The notes under the pieces are model-generated. The model was not told the DNA's origin. It did not search any database and saw only the letters and a list, made by a program, of their open reading frames with translations. Below, in pieces: positions 42,853 through 52,541 of a stretch of DNA of 58,589 nucleotides. The translations under genes and the position numbers were made by a program. Numbering within the stretch: position 1 is the first letter of the stretch; each line of letters opens with the position of its first letter. Source of the DNA: CAZMXS01 sp964570325 (lineage in GTDB: Bacteria > Verrucomicrobiota > Kiritimatiellia > CAIQIC01 > CAZMXS01); the NCBI GenBank assembly GCA_964570325.1, contig CAZMXS010000021.1, positions 1 through 58,589 on the forward strand. Direction: 5' to 3'.

Positions 42853-43266
42853 TCAGCGCGCGTCGCGTCCCAGATCCGGGTCGAGTTGGATGCGCACGTT
42901 GCGAATCTTGTCGCGGCCAAAACGTTTCTGCATGTTTTCCAGAATCTGTTTCTGGCTGTATCGGCTGAGTTCGCTCAACCAGCCGGGATGCCGCACATAA
43001 ATGTAAAGAGTCAGCCGGTCTATGCGGCCCGGTCGCGCTTGCCGGGCCACTTGCGGCCCGACCAATTGTTCCCATTCATTTCGCAGTTGTTCTTCCCACA
43101 GCCGTTCCGCCAGCCCCATTTTTTTCAGGATGCCGGGCACGAGGGCCGCGGCTGTCAGGTCGCGCCCATAATTGGGCGGGGGCGGGCGCTCGGATTCAAT
43201 CCGGCAGCGCTCGCGTTGCACTTCCCACGCGCCGCGGTTGAATCGTCTGGCTGGGGACGGGCTCAT
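42853..43266 (-). CDS. DUF721/DciA-family protein
   Basis: A 137-residue protein of the DUF721 family, which includes the replicative helicase loader DciA. Visible features are the VPGILKKMGLAERLWEEQL segment, WEQLVGPQVARQARPGRI and a C-terminal YIYVRHPGWLSELSRYSQKQ followed by a basic tail. Its ATG overlaps the end of the MFS gene by 4 bp. A role in helicase loading is known for proteobacterial DciA and is an inference here. Confidence 0.8.
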   Translation of the reverse strand: MSPSPARRFNRGAWEVQRERCRIESERPPPPNYGRDLTAAALVPGILKKMGLAERLWEEQLRNEWEQLVGPQVARQARPGRIDRLTLYIYVRHPGWLSELSRYSQKQILENMQKRFGRDKIRNVRIQLDPDLGRDAR

Positions 43267-44693
43267 GGCGTCGGCTTGCCTCGGCCGCCGCCCAGCCGGA
43301 CCACGGCCTGGCCGATGAAGCCCGCCAGGGCCTCGCCGCCCGCCAGCCGCAACAGGAGCGTGATCGGGTGGATGCGTTCCGTGGTGCGCACTTCCTTGAA
43401 CCAGGGGAGGAACAGCAGCGCGGCAACAAAGCGCAGGATACCCGAGGCGATAAAAACTCCCGGCAACGAAGACACGAACCGGGCTTCGTATGGTCCGATC
43501 CGGTAAGTGGCCGGCAGATGATTGGCCAGCCAGGCGCCCAGCAGGGTGCCGCCGGCGATCGTGAATATGCCGTTGAGAATGCTGACGTAGGCCGTGATGC
43601 GCGCCCGTTTCGGCGGAGTCACCGCGTCGAATGTAAAATTCTGCGAGGCAATCGAGAAGCCGGACCAAACGGAGCCGGAAAGCACCTGCACGCACAGCAG
43701 ATAGCCATAATGGGTGCTCAGCGTCCACAGCAGGGGAAGCACGGGCAGCACGAAACTGGTGGCGACGATCACCACTCGATTGCCGTAGCGGTCGCCAATC
43801 CGGCCCCACCAGCGGATCAGCGCGAACTGGGTCGCCAGGAAAACAGCGTTGTTGATGGTGAACTGGGCATAGGTCCAATGCAGGTCGCGCAGCATGTAGA
43901 CATTAAAAAACGGGCTGGCGACCATGATGGCCCCGAGCATGGTTGCCCCGTAAAGGGCGAACCGCGCGAAGTTGGACCAAGGCATCCGCCGGATGAAATC
44001 CCAGAACGAGAAATAGGATTCCCGCGTCGGATGGTAGGGTGGGTCGTAGTGCAGCGCCAGCAGTCGCGCGGAAACCAAGCGCGCGAGACAGGCCATGGTA
44101 AAGAGGATGCCGAACCCCAGCCAGACATGGCCGCGCCGCTGGAGCGCATAGAGGATGCCGCCGGCCGTCAGCGAGGCGAAAAAACTCAACAGGATGACCC
44201 TGCGCCCGCGATGGCCGAAATAGTCGCCCCGCCGGGCCTCGGGCACGACCTCGCCCATCAGGCTCAACCATGCGGGCGCGGCGGCGTTGCCCGCGAAGAT
44301 GCCGGCGGCCGCGCAAATGATTACAGCCGGCACAGCCCAGGCGCGCCATATCAGAGGAACGATGAACAGCGGCAGAAACAGCAGCGCCTGGAGAACGCAG
44401 AAAGGCACAATCAATTTACGACGCTGGCCAAAGCGATCGGTAATGTGCGCGCCAATAATTTGCGAGAGCGCCACGAGCAACGCCGGCATGGTGCTCAGGA
44501 AGGCTACAGCCTGGTTGCTGGCCTTCAGGAAAATGGCGAACGGCGCGATGTAGCTGTCGCCAAAGCCGAACATGAACGACCAGACGGAGCCCTCGGTTAC
44601 GGAAAGCGACAAGGTCTGTTTCCGAGCCTGTTCGATCTCCTCGGGGGTTTGCGGATTGGGCGGTCGGGCGGTGATTAGTTGGGACAGTTGCAT
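43263..44693 (-). CDS. Major facilitator superfamily transporter
   Basis: A 476-residue inner-membrane protein with about 12 hydrophobic helices. The loop ITDRFGQRRKLIVPF after helix 2 and RIGDRYGNRVVIVA in the second half match the MFS signature. The N-terminal 35 residues are cytoplasmic and charged. The substrate is unknown. It overlaps the DUF721 gene, which suggests co-transcription rather than functional linkage. Confidence 0.85.
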   Translation of the reverse strand: MQLSQLITARPPNPQTPEEIEQARKQTLSLSVTEGSVWSFMFGFGDSYIAPFAIFLKASNQAVAFLSTMPALLVALSQIIGAHITDRFGQRRKLIVPFCVLQALLFLPLFIVPLIWRAWAVPAVIICAAAGIFAGNAAAPAWLSLMGEVVPEARRGDYFGHRGRRVILLSFFASLTAGGILYALQRRGHVWLGFGILFTMACLARLVSARLLALHYDPPYHPTRESYFSFWDFIRRMPWSNFARFALYGATMLGAIMVASPFFNVYMLRDLHWTYAQFTINNAVFLATQFALIRWWGRIGDRYGNRVVIVATSFVLPVLPLLWTLSTHYGYLLCVQVLSGSVWSGFSIASQNFTFDAVTPPKRARITAYVSILNGIFTIAGGTLLGAWLANHLPATYRIGPYEARFVSSLPGVFIASGILRFVAALLFLPWFKEVRTTERIHPITLLLRLAGGEALAGFIGQAVVRLGGGRGKPTP

Positions 44694-44714
44694 CGGGTGA
44701 TCGGTAATCGGTGA

Positions 44715-44966
44715 TCAGATGGCATAACGCGAGTCCAGATAACTATAAAAAGAGACTGCTGTCATCTCGAATTCCCGTCCGCCGACGGACCGGATGAAGG
44801 AACTCAGGCTGGGCCAATAAAATTGGATTGGGGATTCGTCAATCGCCTGTTGCCCAAGCATGGTTTCATAATGACCGGATGACGTCGCTCTCCAGCGGGT
44901 CGGTGTTGGCCGGAACAAAGCGTAATCCCCTGTCCAAACGTAATATGGGTCATAGCGTTCCTTCAT
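44715..44966 (-). CDS. Possible small protein (83 aa), uncertain
   Basis: An 83-residue frame in the 307-bp gap between the MFS gene and the amidohydrolase. It is rich in aromatic residues (MKERYDPYYVWTGDYALF at the start) and has lower GC at third positions than its neighbours. No ribosome site is visible and no family is recognised. The gap holds nothing else evident. Confidence 0.3.
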   Translation of the reverse strand: MKERYDPYYVWTGDYALFRPTPTRWRATSSGHYETMLGQQAIDESPIQFYWPSLSSFIRSVGGREFEMTAVSFYSYLDSRYAI

Positions 44967-45000
44967 GGTTCACGGATAACCGATCGCCGACTGCCGTTCT

Positions 45001-45804
45001 CTAATTACTAACGGCCAACCCCAGCAGCCGCGCCGCGTTCTGGTATAGCAGTTTGTTCCGGAAATCCTCCGGGATGGGCAATCGTCGGGCCCGTTCCACC
45101 TCGGTTTGTTGGTCGGCCCAGGGCGAATCGGAACCGAACAGAACGTGGTCGGCCGAATGCGCGAGCAGGAGTTGCGCGGTTTTTTCATCGCCCAGATAGG
45201 CCATCGAAAATGACATTTCCATGTAAACCGGCCGGCCGGTGATGTGTGCCTCGACGTTGGTCCAGTCTTCCCATGCGCCCATGTGCGTGGCGACGAACTT
45301 CATGTCCGGGAACAATTCGATTACGTTCAGCACCCGCGCGGGTCCGCACCGGTCGGTTCGGGGATAGGCGATGTCATAGCCCGTGTGGCTGACCAGGATC
45401 AGGCCGCATTCGCGCACGGCCTCATAAATTGGGAAGACGCGCGGCTCATCCAGGTCAAACTCCTGATAGTAGGGATGCAGTTTCACACCTTTGAAGCCTG
45501 CCGCGGCGATGGCTCGGACTTGCGCCGGGGCGTCGGGGTCGGCCGGATGAACCGAAGGGAAGGGGATGATGCGATCGGAGCGGATGGCCAGCGACCAGTC
45601 GTAGATTCTTTGAAACTGCGCCGGCTTGGTCGCGATCGAGCAGATGACCGACGCCGCGATCCCCGCCCGGTCCATCGAGCGCAGCAGCGAGGATACCTTG
45701 CCGTCAAGCGCCGGGGTCACGCCGCTGGCCTGCGCTAGCGCCGGCACGGCGCGTTCGGCCAGCGCATCTGGGAAGGCGTGGGTATGGAAATCAATGATCT
45801 TCAT
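45001..45804 (-). CDS. Amidohydrolase 2 family metal-dependent hydrolase
   Basis: A 267-residue TIM-barrel hydrolase. The N-terminal IIDFHTHAFP carries the HxH metal site. LVSHTGYDIAYPR and FVATHMGAWEDW supply further histidines, and LFGSDSPWADQ provides the late Asp. The ATG at 45804 begins the first barrel strand; longer readings overlap the divergent cyclase gene. Family members include decarboxylases and hydrolases of small acids; the substrate is unknown. Confidence 0.85.
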   Translation of the reverse strand: MKIIDFHTHAFPDALAERAVPALAQASGVTPALDGKVSSLLRSMDRAGIAASVICSIATKPAQFQRIYDWSLAIRSDRIIPFPSVHPADPDAPAQVRAIAAAGFKGVKLHPYYQEFDLDEPRVFPIYEAVRECGLILVSHTGYDIAYPRTDRCGPARVLNVIELFPDMKFVATHMGAWEDWTNVEAHITGRPVYMEMSFSMAYLGDEKTAQLLLAHSADHVLFGSDSPWADQQTEVERARRLPIPEDFRNKLLYQNAARLLGLAVSN

Positions 45805-45901
45805 GTCGGGCAGCATAGCGGATGCGGGCGCCTTGGAAAAGGGGAAGAATGAATTGCCAGATCGCCCGGCATGCGGCATGCTGGCTGCGGGGGAAAGCGC
45901 C

Positions 45902-47773
45902 ATGGTGGACCCGCAGCGACTGCGCGTGGAACTGGTGGTTCAAGTGCCGACGGGACAGGAGTTCCGGCGATTACTGACGGAGGGACAGCCTGTGCGGATC
46001 GGCCGTGCGCCGGTTGACGGCTGGGCTATCGTCGGAGACCGCTCGATCTCGCGCGAGCATGCCGATGTCTGTTGGGCGGATGGCCGGCTTTCCGTCACTT
46101 GTCTGCCCAGCGCGGCCAATTCCATCCAGTGGCGCGGCAAAACCGTGCGCGCGGTTACGGTTGGTCCGCTGGATACATTTGAGATTGGACAGACCCGTTT
46201 TCAGATTGCAGTCACGGAAGCGGCTCCGGCCCCGTCGGCGTCCGCGGGGGAAGTCCCGGATGACGACGAGGAGTTTCTCACGCTTGACGAGAGCGACTTC
46301 ATCAAGGAATACGCGTACAAATCCAGTGAACTCGAGCGCGTGGCCTTCGGCGATACTGAGCGGCAGATGGAGGCGCTCTCCAATCTGCCACGACTGATCG
46401 CCGCTTCCCAGACCGATGTGGACCTGGCGGTCATGCTGTGCGGCCTGCTGCTGGAGGCGATCCCGCCGGCCAGCGCGGTCGCCGTCACTATGTTCGACGA
46501 GGATGACGTTGCCGCGATGTTGAACGAGCTGGATCCCAATGCGCCCATCCCCAAGCCGAAGCTGCTGCGCGTGCAGACGCGCGAGAATTACACGGGCCGG
46601 TTCACGCCGAGCCGGCGCCTGTTGCGCCTGGCTCTGCGGCAGGGGGAAAGCGTGATGCACATTGTCGGCGAGGGGAATGCCACCCAGTTTACGATGGCGA
46701 TGTCGTTGGACTGGGCTTTTTGCGCGCCCATCACCGCGGAATCGTGCGCCGGTTGGTGTCTGTATGTGTCGGGTTCCGGCGGCCGCGACAACCGCGGCCT
46801 GGCGACTCGCGAATCGTTGAAGGGCGACCTGCGTTTCACGCAACTGGTTGCTCAACTCATCGGTTCGATCCGGACCGTGCGGACGCTGCAGGAACAAGCC
46901 ACGCAACTATCATCGTTTTTTTCTCCCAAGGTCATCGCCAACCTTACGCGAAAAGAAGGCGCGCGGGATGTCCTCGCCCCGTCCGAACGGGACATCACCG
47001 TGCTGTTCTGCGACGTGCGCGGGTTCTCGCGCAAATCCGAGCAATTACAGGACAATCTGCACCAGTTGCTGGAGTGTATGAAGGCCGCGCTGGGCGCAAT
47101 GACCGGCGGCATCCTGGCGTTCGACGGCGCGATCGCCGATTTCCAGGGCGACGCCGCGCTGGGTTTCTGGGGCTGGCCGACTCCGCTGCCCGACGGCCCG
47201 ATTTCGGCCTGCCGCGCCGCGCTGACCATCATGCGCGCTTTCAACCGGCCGGCCGCCGAGCAGGGCTTGCTGGCCGGGTTTACCTGCGGCGTGGGCATTG
47301 CGCACGGCCGGGCGATTGCCGGGCAGATCGGCACCCCGCAGCAAGCCAAGATTGGCGTGTTCGGTCCGGTGGTCAATCAGGGCGCGCGGATTGAGGGGTT
47401 GACCCGGCAGTTTGGCGTCAGTATCTGCATGGACGAGACCACGGCCGATTTCGTTCGCCGGATGCTCCCCGCCGCGGAGGGGCGTTGCCGTCGTTTGGCC
47501 CGCGTCCGACCCAAGGGCATGGATACACCGGTGCTGGTGCATGAACTCCTGCCGGCGGCGGACGATGGCGGTTCGCTCCCCGCGACGGTAATCGCGCACT
47601 ATGAGACCGCGCTGGATGCCGTCCTGGCCGGGCAATGGGATGCGGCGCGGGCGCAGTTGGCGAAAGTGCCGGATGATGATGGGCCCAAACAATTTCTGCT
47701 GGCGCAGATGGCGCGCTTTGACAATCGGCCGCCATCTGACTGGGACGGCGCGTTCAGCCTGGATGTGAAGTAA
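45902..47773 (+). CDS. FHA-GAF-like class III nucleotidyl cyclase-type protein
   Basis: A 623-residue soluble signalling protein. Residues about 10-105 form an FHA phosphothreonine-binding domain (VRIGRAPVDGW, RSISREHADV). A GAF-like domain follows at about 150-340. The class III cyclase domain spans about 360-545: metal Asp residues occur in LFCDVRGFS and DFQGDAALGFWGWP, and transition-state Asn and Arg in VVNQGARIEG. The positions that select the purine (Lys in DKFIGD, Asp in GDxVN) are Asp and Pro here, so substrate and activity are uncertain. The C-terminal 70 residues are helical. It diverges from the amidohydrolase. Confidence 0.88.
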   Translation: MVDPQRLRVELVVQVPTGQEFRRLLTEGQPVRIGRAPVDGWAIVGDRSISREHADVCWADGRLSVTCLPSAANSIQWRGKTVRAVTVGPLDTFEIGQTRFQIAVTEAAPAPSASAGEVPDDDEEFLTLDESDFIKEYAYKSSELERVAFGDTERQMEALSNLPRLIAASQTDVDLAVMLCGLLLEAIPPASAVAVTMFDEDDVAAMLNELDPNAPIPKPKLLRVQTRENYTGRFTPSRRLLRLALRQGESVMHIVGEGNATQFTMAMSLDWAFCAPITAESCAGWCLYVSGSGGRDNRGLATRESLKGDLRFTQLVAQLIGSIRTVRTLQEQATQLSSFFSPKVIANLTRKEGARDVLAPSERDITVLFCDVRGFSRKSEQLQDNLHQLLECMKAALGAMTGGILAFDGAIADFQGDAALGFWGWPTPLPDGPISACRAALTIMRAFNRPAAEQGLLAGFTCGVGIAHGRAIAGQIGTPQQAKIGVFGPVVNQGARIEGLTRQFGVSICMDETTADFVRRMLPAAEGRCRRLARVRPKGMDTPVLVHELLPAADDGGSLPATVIAHYETALDAVLAGQWDAARAQLAKVPDDDGPKQFLLAQMARFDNRPPSDWDGAFSLDVK

Positions 47774-47910
47774 GCGCACGGACCATCCGGTTGTTGAACG
47801 GCCGGTCAAATATCTCGTCTTTGTTGTATCTTTCAGCCCGGGTTCGGGGTATTTTATTTACGACGAGCGCATGCGTCCCCGCGGGTTCTGTCCTAATACA
47901 GGAGTGGGTC

Positions 47911-50900
47911 ATGAAGTCATACTGCTTTCGTCGGGTTCCCTGGCTGGTTCCGCTTGTCGGGCTGGCGATGACGATCACGATTGTTGGGCCGATTCTGGCC
48001 CCGCGCGCTTTCGGCTGGGGCAGTCTGCAGGAAGGCAGCATCGCGGGCAACCGTAATACCCACGTGTTACTCGATGCCGCGGCCTGGGATGCAATCAATG
48101 CCCGGGTGAATATCGTGCGGCTGGGCACTTTCCCTTCCATCACGGGCATTGCGCGCTATGACGTGCTGCGGGCCAACACGTCCGGCCACTTGCCGGGCAG
48201 CACCAGCCCGGATTACGAGGATGTTACCCAGGGGGACGGGCCGGTGACGATCTTTTCGTGGCATTATGGGGACGGTCATATTTCGGCCCAATTCTATTAC
48301 AACAAACTGGTTGACGGGCTGAAGGCTCGCTCCAGTGAGCGCCTGCGCTATGCGGCTTGGACCGCGCATTTTGTCAGCGACCAATATGTTCCGTATCACA
48401 CGCTGGGTGTCCGCTTTACCGGCCAGTCGGAAGCCGCGCTCGACGCGATTTTCACGAACTGGAACGACGATGTGGAAGATTTTCTCGCCCTGGCATCCAA
48501 CAATCCCACAGCTTACAATTGGTACGATCCGTCATACTGGGATCACTACACCACCCAGGCGCGCTGCACGCACCTCTGGTGGGAGGGCTGGAATCATCCG
48601 GACTCCGTTGCCCAGCCGACAGCCGTTGATCCGTTGTGGGTGGGGACGAACCCGAAGGATACGCGAATTGACACATTCGTCGCGGCCGTGGCCGGCCGGA
48701 CCGCGACTGATTTCCAGACCCTGGTGGACAATCCGGCCACGGCCATGGGCAACGCGGCCGCCGGTATCTATACGGTCTGGCGCGATTCATTCAGCGCGAT
48801 GCAACTTCAGCTTAATGTGCTGGGCAGCGGGAATCCCGGGACGTTCAAGGTTTCCGCGGTCGTTCGCAACCATGCGCGCCTTGCCGCTGCCCGCAATGTG
48901 CGCGTGAAAATTATCCTTCCCGCCGGGTTGAACCTGGTCAGTCCGGCGGCCGACACGCAGGAAATCCCCGACATTGCGGCGAACGACGCCTCCGACCCTG
49001 TTTTCTGGGAGGTCGGCGGCTCGGTGCCCGGCTGCCCCGAGATCAAGGTTCAACTAACCGGCGGGTATGACGATCAGCCGGACCTGGCGCAGACCGAGGA
49101 TGGCGCGGTGGAGGCGGTCACGAAGATTCCGCCGGTTGTGCGCATCACCGCCCCGGCCGAAGGCAGTACCAACACGAGCATGAAGGTGACGGTCCAGGGC
49201 GAGATCAACGACCCGCAGTGCACCTGCAAGCTCGATGTGAACGGAGTCGAGGTTTGGATCAGCAAGGAATACAACACCGGCGCCTCCTTCAGCAAGGAGG
49301 TGGATATCAAGGCCGGCGCGAACAAGATCACGGCCTACGCCGTCAACCGCTGCGGCAAGAGCGGCAACGCCGCGGTCACCTTCACCGGCGGTTTCACGAA
49401 TCCAGCCATCAAGGCGGTGTTGAGTTGGGACGTGAACAACACGGACGTGGACCTGCACCTGGTGGATTCCAACGGCGGCAGCGAGTGCATGTACAACAAC
49501 AAGACGCCGAACTGGGGCGACCCGGGCACGGCGGAGGACGACCCGGCGCTGGACATTGACAACACGACCGGCTACGGCCCGGAGACCATGATTCTGCGCC
49601 GGCCCAAGGCCGGTTCCTACACCGTGCGCGTGGTGTATTACAGCGACCACAATTCCGAGCAGGACATCGCCACGATCGCCACGGTGAAAATCTATAAAGA
49701 TGGCGAGTTCGTCCAGCAGTTCAGTCGCTCAATGATCAACAACGGCAATGAAAAATCATCCTGGGATGTCTACACCTACACGTTCTCGGAATCGCGCAGC
49801 CGCAAGGCCCTGGACACTGCCGCGACCGCATCTCTGCCCACCAACTACACGGTCAGCGAATTCCTGGTGACCACCAACGCGGCGGCGCAGGCAAGTCCGC
49901 AGATCTACAACGGCCGGATCGTTTGGGTTGATCAACGCAATGCGCCACACCGCCTGCTGCGATATTACGACATTGCCACCGGCGTGGAGGCGCCCGTGAG
50001 CCCGACCAACTTCAACAGCGGGGAATTCGAAGCTCTGGTCGGGCAAGTGGGGCCGGCGATTGGCGCCAACGGCATTGTCTGGCGGGATACGCGTTACATG
50101 ACGCCGGCGATCTGGCGCTTCAACGACGGCGCGGAGTCGTTCCTCTGGGCGGTCACGAACTTCGGCGAGTCCGACCTCGCGTTCGCCGGCAACCGCATCG
50201 TGTGGGAGGACGCCCGCAACAGCACCGGCGAGACCGACAACGCGGATATATTCCTGTATGACCTCGGCACGGGGCAGGAGTACCAACTGACCACGAACAC
50301 GGCGGCGCAACTGGCGCCGGACATCTCGGGAACGCGCGTGGTCTGGACCGACGTACGCCAGGGCGACTACACGATCTACATGCGCGACCTGGCCGCGAAC
50401 GTCGAGCGGCAGATCGCCCCGTGCAGTTCTGACGGCTTCAACGCGCCCGCGATTGACGGCGATTACATCGTCTGGGAGGACGGCCGCAACGGCCAGGCGG
50501 ACATTTACCTCTACGATCTTTCCGCAAACGAGGAACGGCGCCTGACGACCAGCTCCGCGGAGCAGTCCAATCCGGATGTTCAGGGCAAACGGGTAGTCTG
50601 GGTGGATTACCGCAACGGCAACCCGGACATTTACCTGTATGACATCCAGACCCGGCGCGAGGTTGCCGTCTGCACGAACGCCAGCCCACAGTTCGATCCG
50701 GTGGTCTATGGCGACTATGTGGTTTGGGTGGACCAGCGTAACGGCAATTCGGACATCTACGCCGCGTGCGTGACCGTGCCGACGCCTTCGCTGACCCTGC
50801 CGGTGTTCTTCCCGGGAATGGTGCATGCCTATCTCTATGACAATACCCAGGCGCAGTGGGTGAACTTTACCGGCGGCGGGCAGTTGAACGCGCCGACGCA

Positions 50901-51264
50901 GATCGTGGTCCCGAACGTCCAAAAAAACCAGTATTACTGGCTCGGTATCTTTGACTATGCGACCGGGAGCTGGGCGCACGGCCAGTGGTTCGCCCGGATT
51001 GATACCAGCCCGAGCGGGCGGTTCATTGGGCATGTGCTGTCAACGGGCGGTTCGCCGTACGTGGGCCTGCCGGTGGATGTGGTGGAAATCGCCAGCTCGG
51101 CGGGTCACACCCTATGGCCGGTGACGGTGGACCTGACGACTTGGGCATGGGACTACACGCTGCCGCAATTTTTATCTGACGGGACATACACGTATCAGGT
51201 CAAGACATGGAGTCCGTGGAGCTGGCTGGTGTTCTACGATCTCAACGCCGGGGCGTGGTACTGA
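47911..51264 (+). CDS. Secreted phospholipase C-like / DUF2135 / seven-bladed propeller protein
   Basis: An 1117-residue exported protein. After the signal peptide, residues 28 to about 290 resemble zinc-dependent phospholipase C or P1 nuclease folds, with RNTHVLLDAAAW and TAHFVSDQYVPYH. A beta-sandwich region follows. Residues about 500-627 match DUF2135 (YfaP-like): VLSWDVNNTDVDLHLVDSNG. Residues about 664-960 hold seven repeats of the type IVWEDGRNGQADIYLYDL, predicting a seven-bladed beta-propeller. The C-terminal 150 residues are beta-rich and end in WSWLVFYDLNAGAWY. AGGAG precedes the ATG. A TACGAG repeat element starts 7 bp after the stop. Confidence 0.83.
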   Translation: MKSYCFRRVPWLVPLVGLAMTITIVGPILAPRAFGWGSLQEGSIAGNRNTHVLLDAAAWDAINARVNIVRLGTFPSITGIARYDVLRANTSGHLPGSTSPDYEDVTQGDGPVTIFSWHYGDGHISAQFYYNKLVDGLKARSSERLRYAAWTAHFVSDQYVPYHTLGVRFTGQSEAALDAIFTNWNDDVEDFLALASNNPTAYNWYDPSYWDHYTTQARCTHLWWEGWNHPDSVAQPTAVDPLWVGTNPKDTRIDTFVAAVAGRTATDFQTLVDNPATAMGNAAAGIYTVWRDSFSAMQLQLNVLGSGNPGTFKVSAVVRNHARLAAARNVRVKIILPAGLNLVSPAADTQEIPDIAANDASDPVFWEVGGSVPGCPEIKVQLTGGYDDQPDLAQTEDGAVEAVTKIPPVVRITAPAEGSTNTSMKVTVQGEINDPQCTCKLDVNGVEVWISKEYNTGASFSKEVDIKAGANKITAYAVNRCGKSGNAAVTFTGGFTNPAIKAVLSWDVNNTDVDLHLVDSNGGSECMYNNKTPNWGDPGTAEDDPALDIDNTTGYGPETMILRRPKAGSYTVRVVYYSDHNSEQDIATIATVKIYKDGEFVQQFSRSMINNGNEKSSWDVYTYTFSESRSRKALDTAATASLPTNYTVSEFLVTTNAAAQASPQIYNGRIVWVDQRNAPHRLLRYYDIATGVEAPVSPTNFNSGEFEALVGQVGPAIGANGIVWRDTRYMTPAIWRFNDGAESFLWAVTNFGESDLAFAGNRIVWEDARNSTGETDNADIFLYDLGTGQEYQLTTNTAAQLAPDISGTRVVWTDVRQGDYTIYMRDLAANVERQIAPCSSDGFNAPAIDGDYIVWEDGRNGQADIYLYDLSANEERRLTTSSAEQSNPDVQGKRVVWVDYRNGNPDIYLYDIQTRREVAVCTNASPQFDPVVYGDYVVWVDQRNGNSDIYAACVTVPTPSLTLPVFFPGMVHAYLYDNTQAQWVNFTGGGQLNAPTQIVVPNVQKNQYYWLGIFDYATGSWAHGQWFARIDTSPSGRFIGHVLSTGGSPYVGLPVDVVEIASSAGHTLWPVTVDLTTWAWDYTLPQFLSDGTYTYQVKTWSPWSWLVFYDLNAGAWY

Positions 51265-51271
51265 GATCATC

Positions 51272-51383
51272 CTCGTACTCGTGATTCGTACTCGTACTCC
51301 TACTCGAATTGTTCTTTCGAGTACGAGTAGGAGTAGGAGTACGAGTAGGAGTAGGAGTGCGAGTAGGAGGGGCGAGTACGAGT
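51272..51383 (+). repeat. TACGAG-type hairpin repeat element, copy 2
   Basis: A 112-bp element of CTCGTA units (left arm), a TTGTTC centre and TACGAG/TAGGAG units (right arm). The inner arms pair as TACTCGAA/TTCGAGTA, and longer pairing is possible. It begins 7 bp after the stop of the secreted propeller gene and ends about 10 bp from the stop of the convergent rhomboid gene. The left arm (51272-51308) matches copy 1 at 35 of 37 positions. Confidence 0.9.
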
Positions 51384-51393
51384 GCGGGCCGCT

Positions 51394-52296
51394 TCACACC
51401 CGCCGGTTGGCCGCGCGCGCCGCAAGCCAGCCCCAGCCCATGCCGATGAGAAGTCCGACCGTGTGGATGGTGTTGGCCACCGGGCCGACCCAGCCGGTCC
51501 AGCACAGGAAGTACCACGCGATCATCATGGTGACCGTCGAGGGATGCAGCCGCAGTCCCGCCCCCGGATCGAATTTGCCGCGGATCCAGATATAGCCGAG
51601 CAGGCCGTAGACCACGCCGGACATGCCGCCAAAAGTCGGACCACTGACGGCGTATTGGGCGAGGTTGGACGGGATCGCGATGGCCAATACCATGAGCGTG
51701 AGGAATAATGGACCATGCCGATGTTCCAGGGCCGACCCCAGATCGCGCAACCACATCAGGTTGAAGAGCAAGTGCAGAATGCCAAAATGGATAAAAATGG
51801 GCGTGACCAGCCGCCAGACCTGGCCGTGCTTGATCTCGGGCAGCCCATACCACCAGGGGTTGCCTGCGGCGGCCTGGTACTCGGAGAAAAACAGCCCGCG
51901 GATGGCGCCCACATTGTGGCCCAACAGGGAGACCACGCCGACCAGCGCGCTGATGACGATGAGGGTTAGCGTCACGTATGGCAGGCCCGTGCCCGATCTC
52001 GGCCAGAGCCGCCGCCGATCAAAATAACGCCGGGCCGCGGCTTCCTCCGCGCGGATCTCCTGCCGCCGCTTGAACCAGGCCCCGGCCGCCTCGCGCTTGA
52101 ATTCCGGGTCGGTGGGATTGGCCGCGAATTGTGCCAGCAACTCCCGGCCCGTCTCGACCTGGTCCTCGGAATGCACCCAGACGGCCCAGCCCTTGTCGCG
52201 CGCCGGCTCAACTGTGTTCTCAATGCCGCGGACGTACAGCAGATCGCCGAATGTCCGCGCCTCCTGTTCGTCATTCAACTGGCCGATGTTGCGCAT
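51394..52296 (-). CDS. GlpG-type rhomboid protease
   Basis: A 300-residue intramembrane serine protease. Residues 1 to about 100 form a cytosolic domain like that of GlpG (RELLAQFAANPTDPEF). Six hydrophobic helices follow. The nucleophile is in GGMSGVVYG and the histidine in NTIHTVGL. The HFGILHLLFNLMWLRDLG loop is conserved. ATGs at 52311 and 52296 are both possible; the second aligns with GlpG. It converges on the repeat element at 51272-51383. Confidence 0.9.
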   Translation of the reverse strand: MRNIGQLNDEQEARTFGDLLYVRGIENTVEPARDKGWAVWVHSEDQVETGRELLAQFAANPTDPEFKREAAGAWFKRRQEIRAEEAAARRYFDRRRLWPRSGTGLPYVTLTLIVISALVGVVSLLGHNVGAIRGLFFSEYQAAAGNPWWYGLPEIKHGQVWRLVTPIFIHFGILHLLFNLMWLRDLGSALEHRHGPLFLTLMVLAIAIPSNLAQYAVSGPTFGGMSGVVYGLLGYIWIRGKFDPGAGLRLHPSTVTMMIAWYFLCWTGWVGPVANTIHTVGLLIGMGWGWLAARAANRRV

Positions 52297-52541
52297 GCTG
52301 GCGCCGGACATTAGCGGCTGAAGCGCAAAAGACGAGCGAAAAAAACACCGCGACCACACGGGCGGGCGAGCCTGGGACTGATTCATCAACGGATGCCGCG
52401 AATCGGTGGGGCATGCTTCGCGGCGCCCAGCTCCGGCCGCGATCGTTTTCTTTTTTCCGTTATGTCCCGGCGGGAGAAATGCTATAAACAAGTTCCGGCC
52501 GCGTCCTTATCTTTGCCTGGTGGCCGGAGAAGGATTTAGCC

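Noticed and set aside
51272..51383. Possible CRISPR array or coding repeat from the TACGAG units
   Set aside because: The units are 6 bp, arranged as inverted arms around one centre, with no spacers; translations are low-complexity Ser/Arg or Tyr/Ser peptides.
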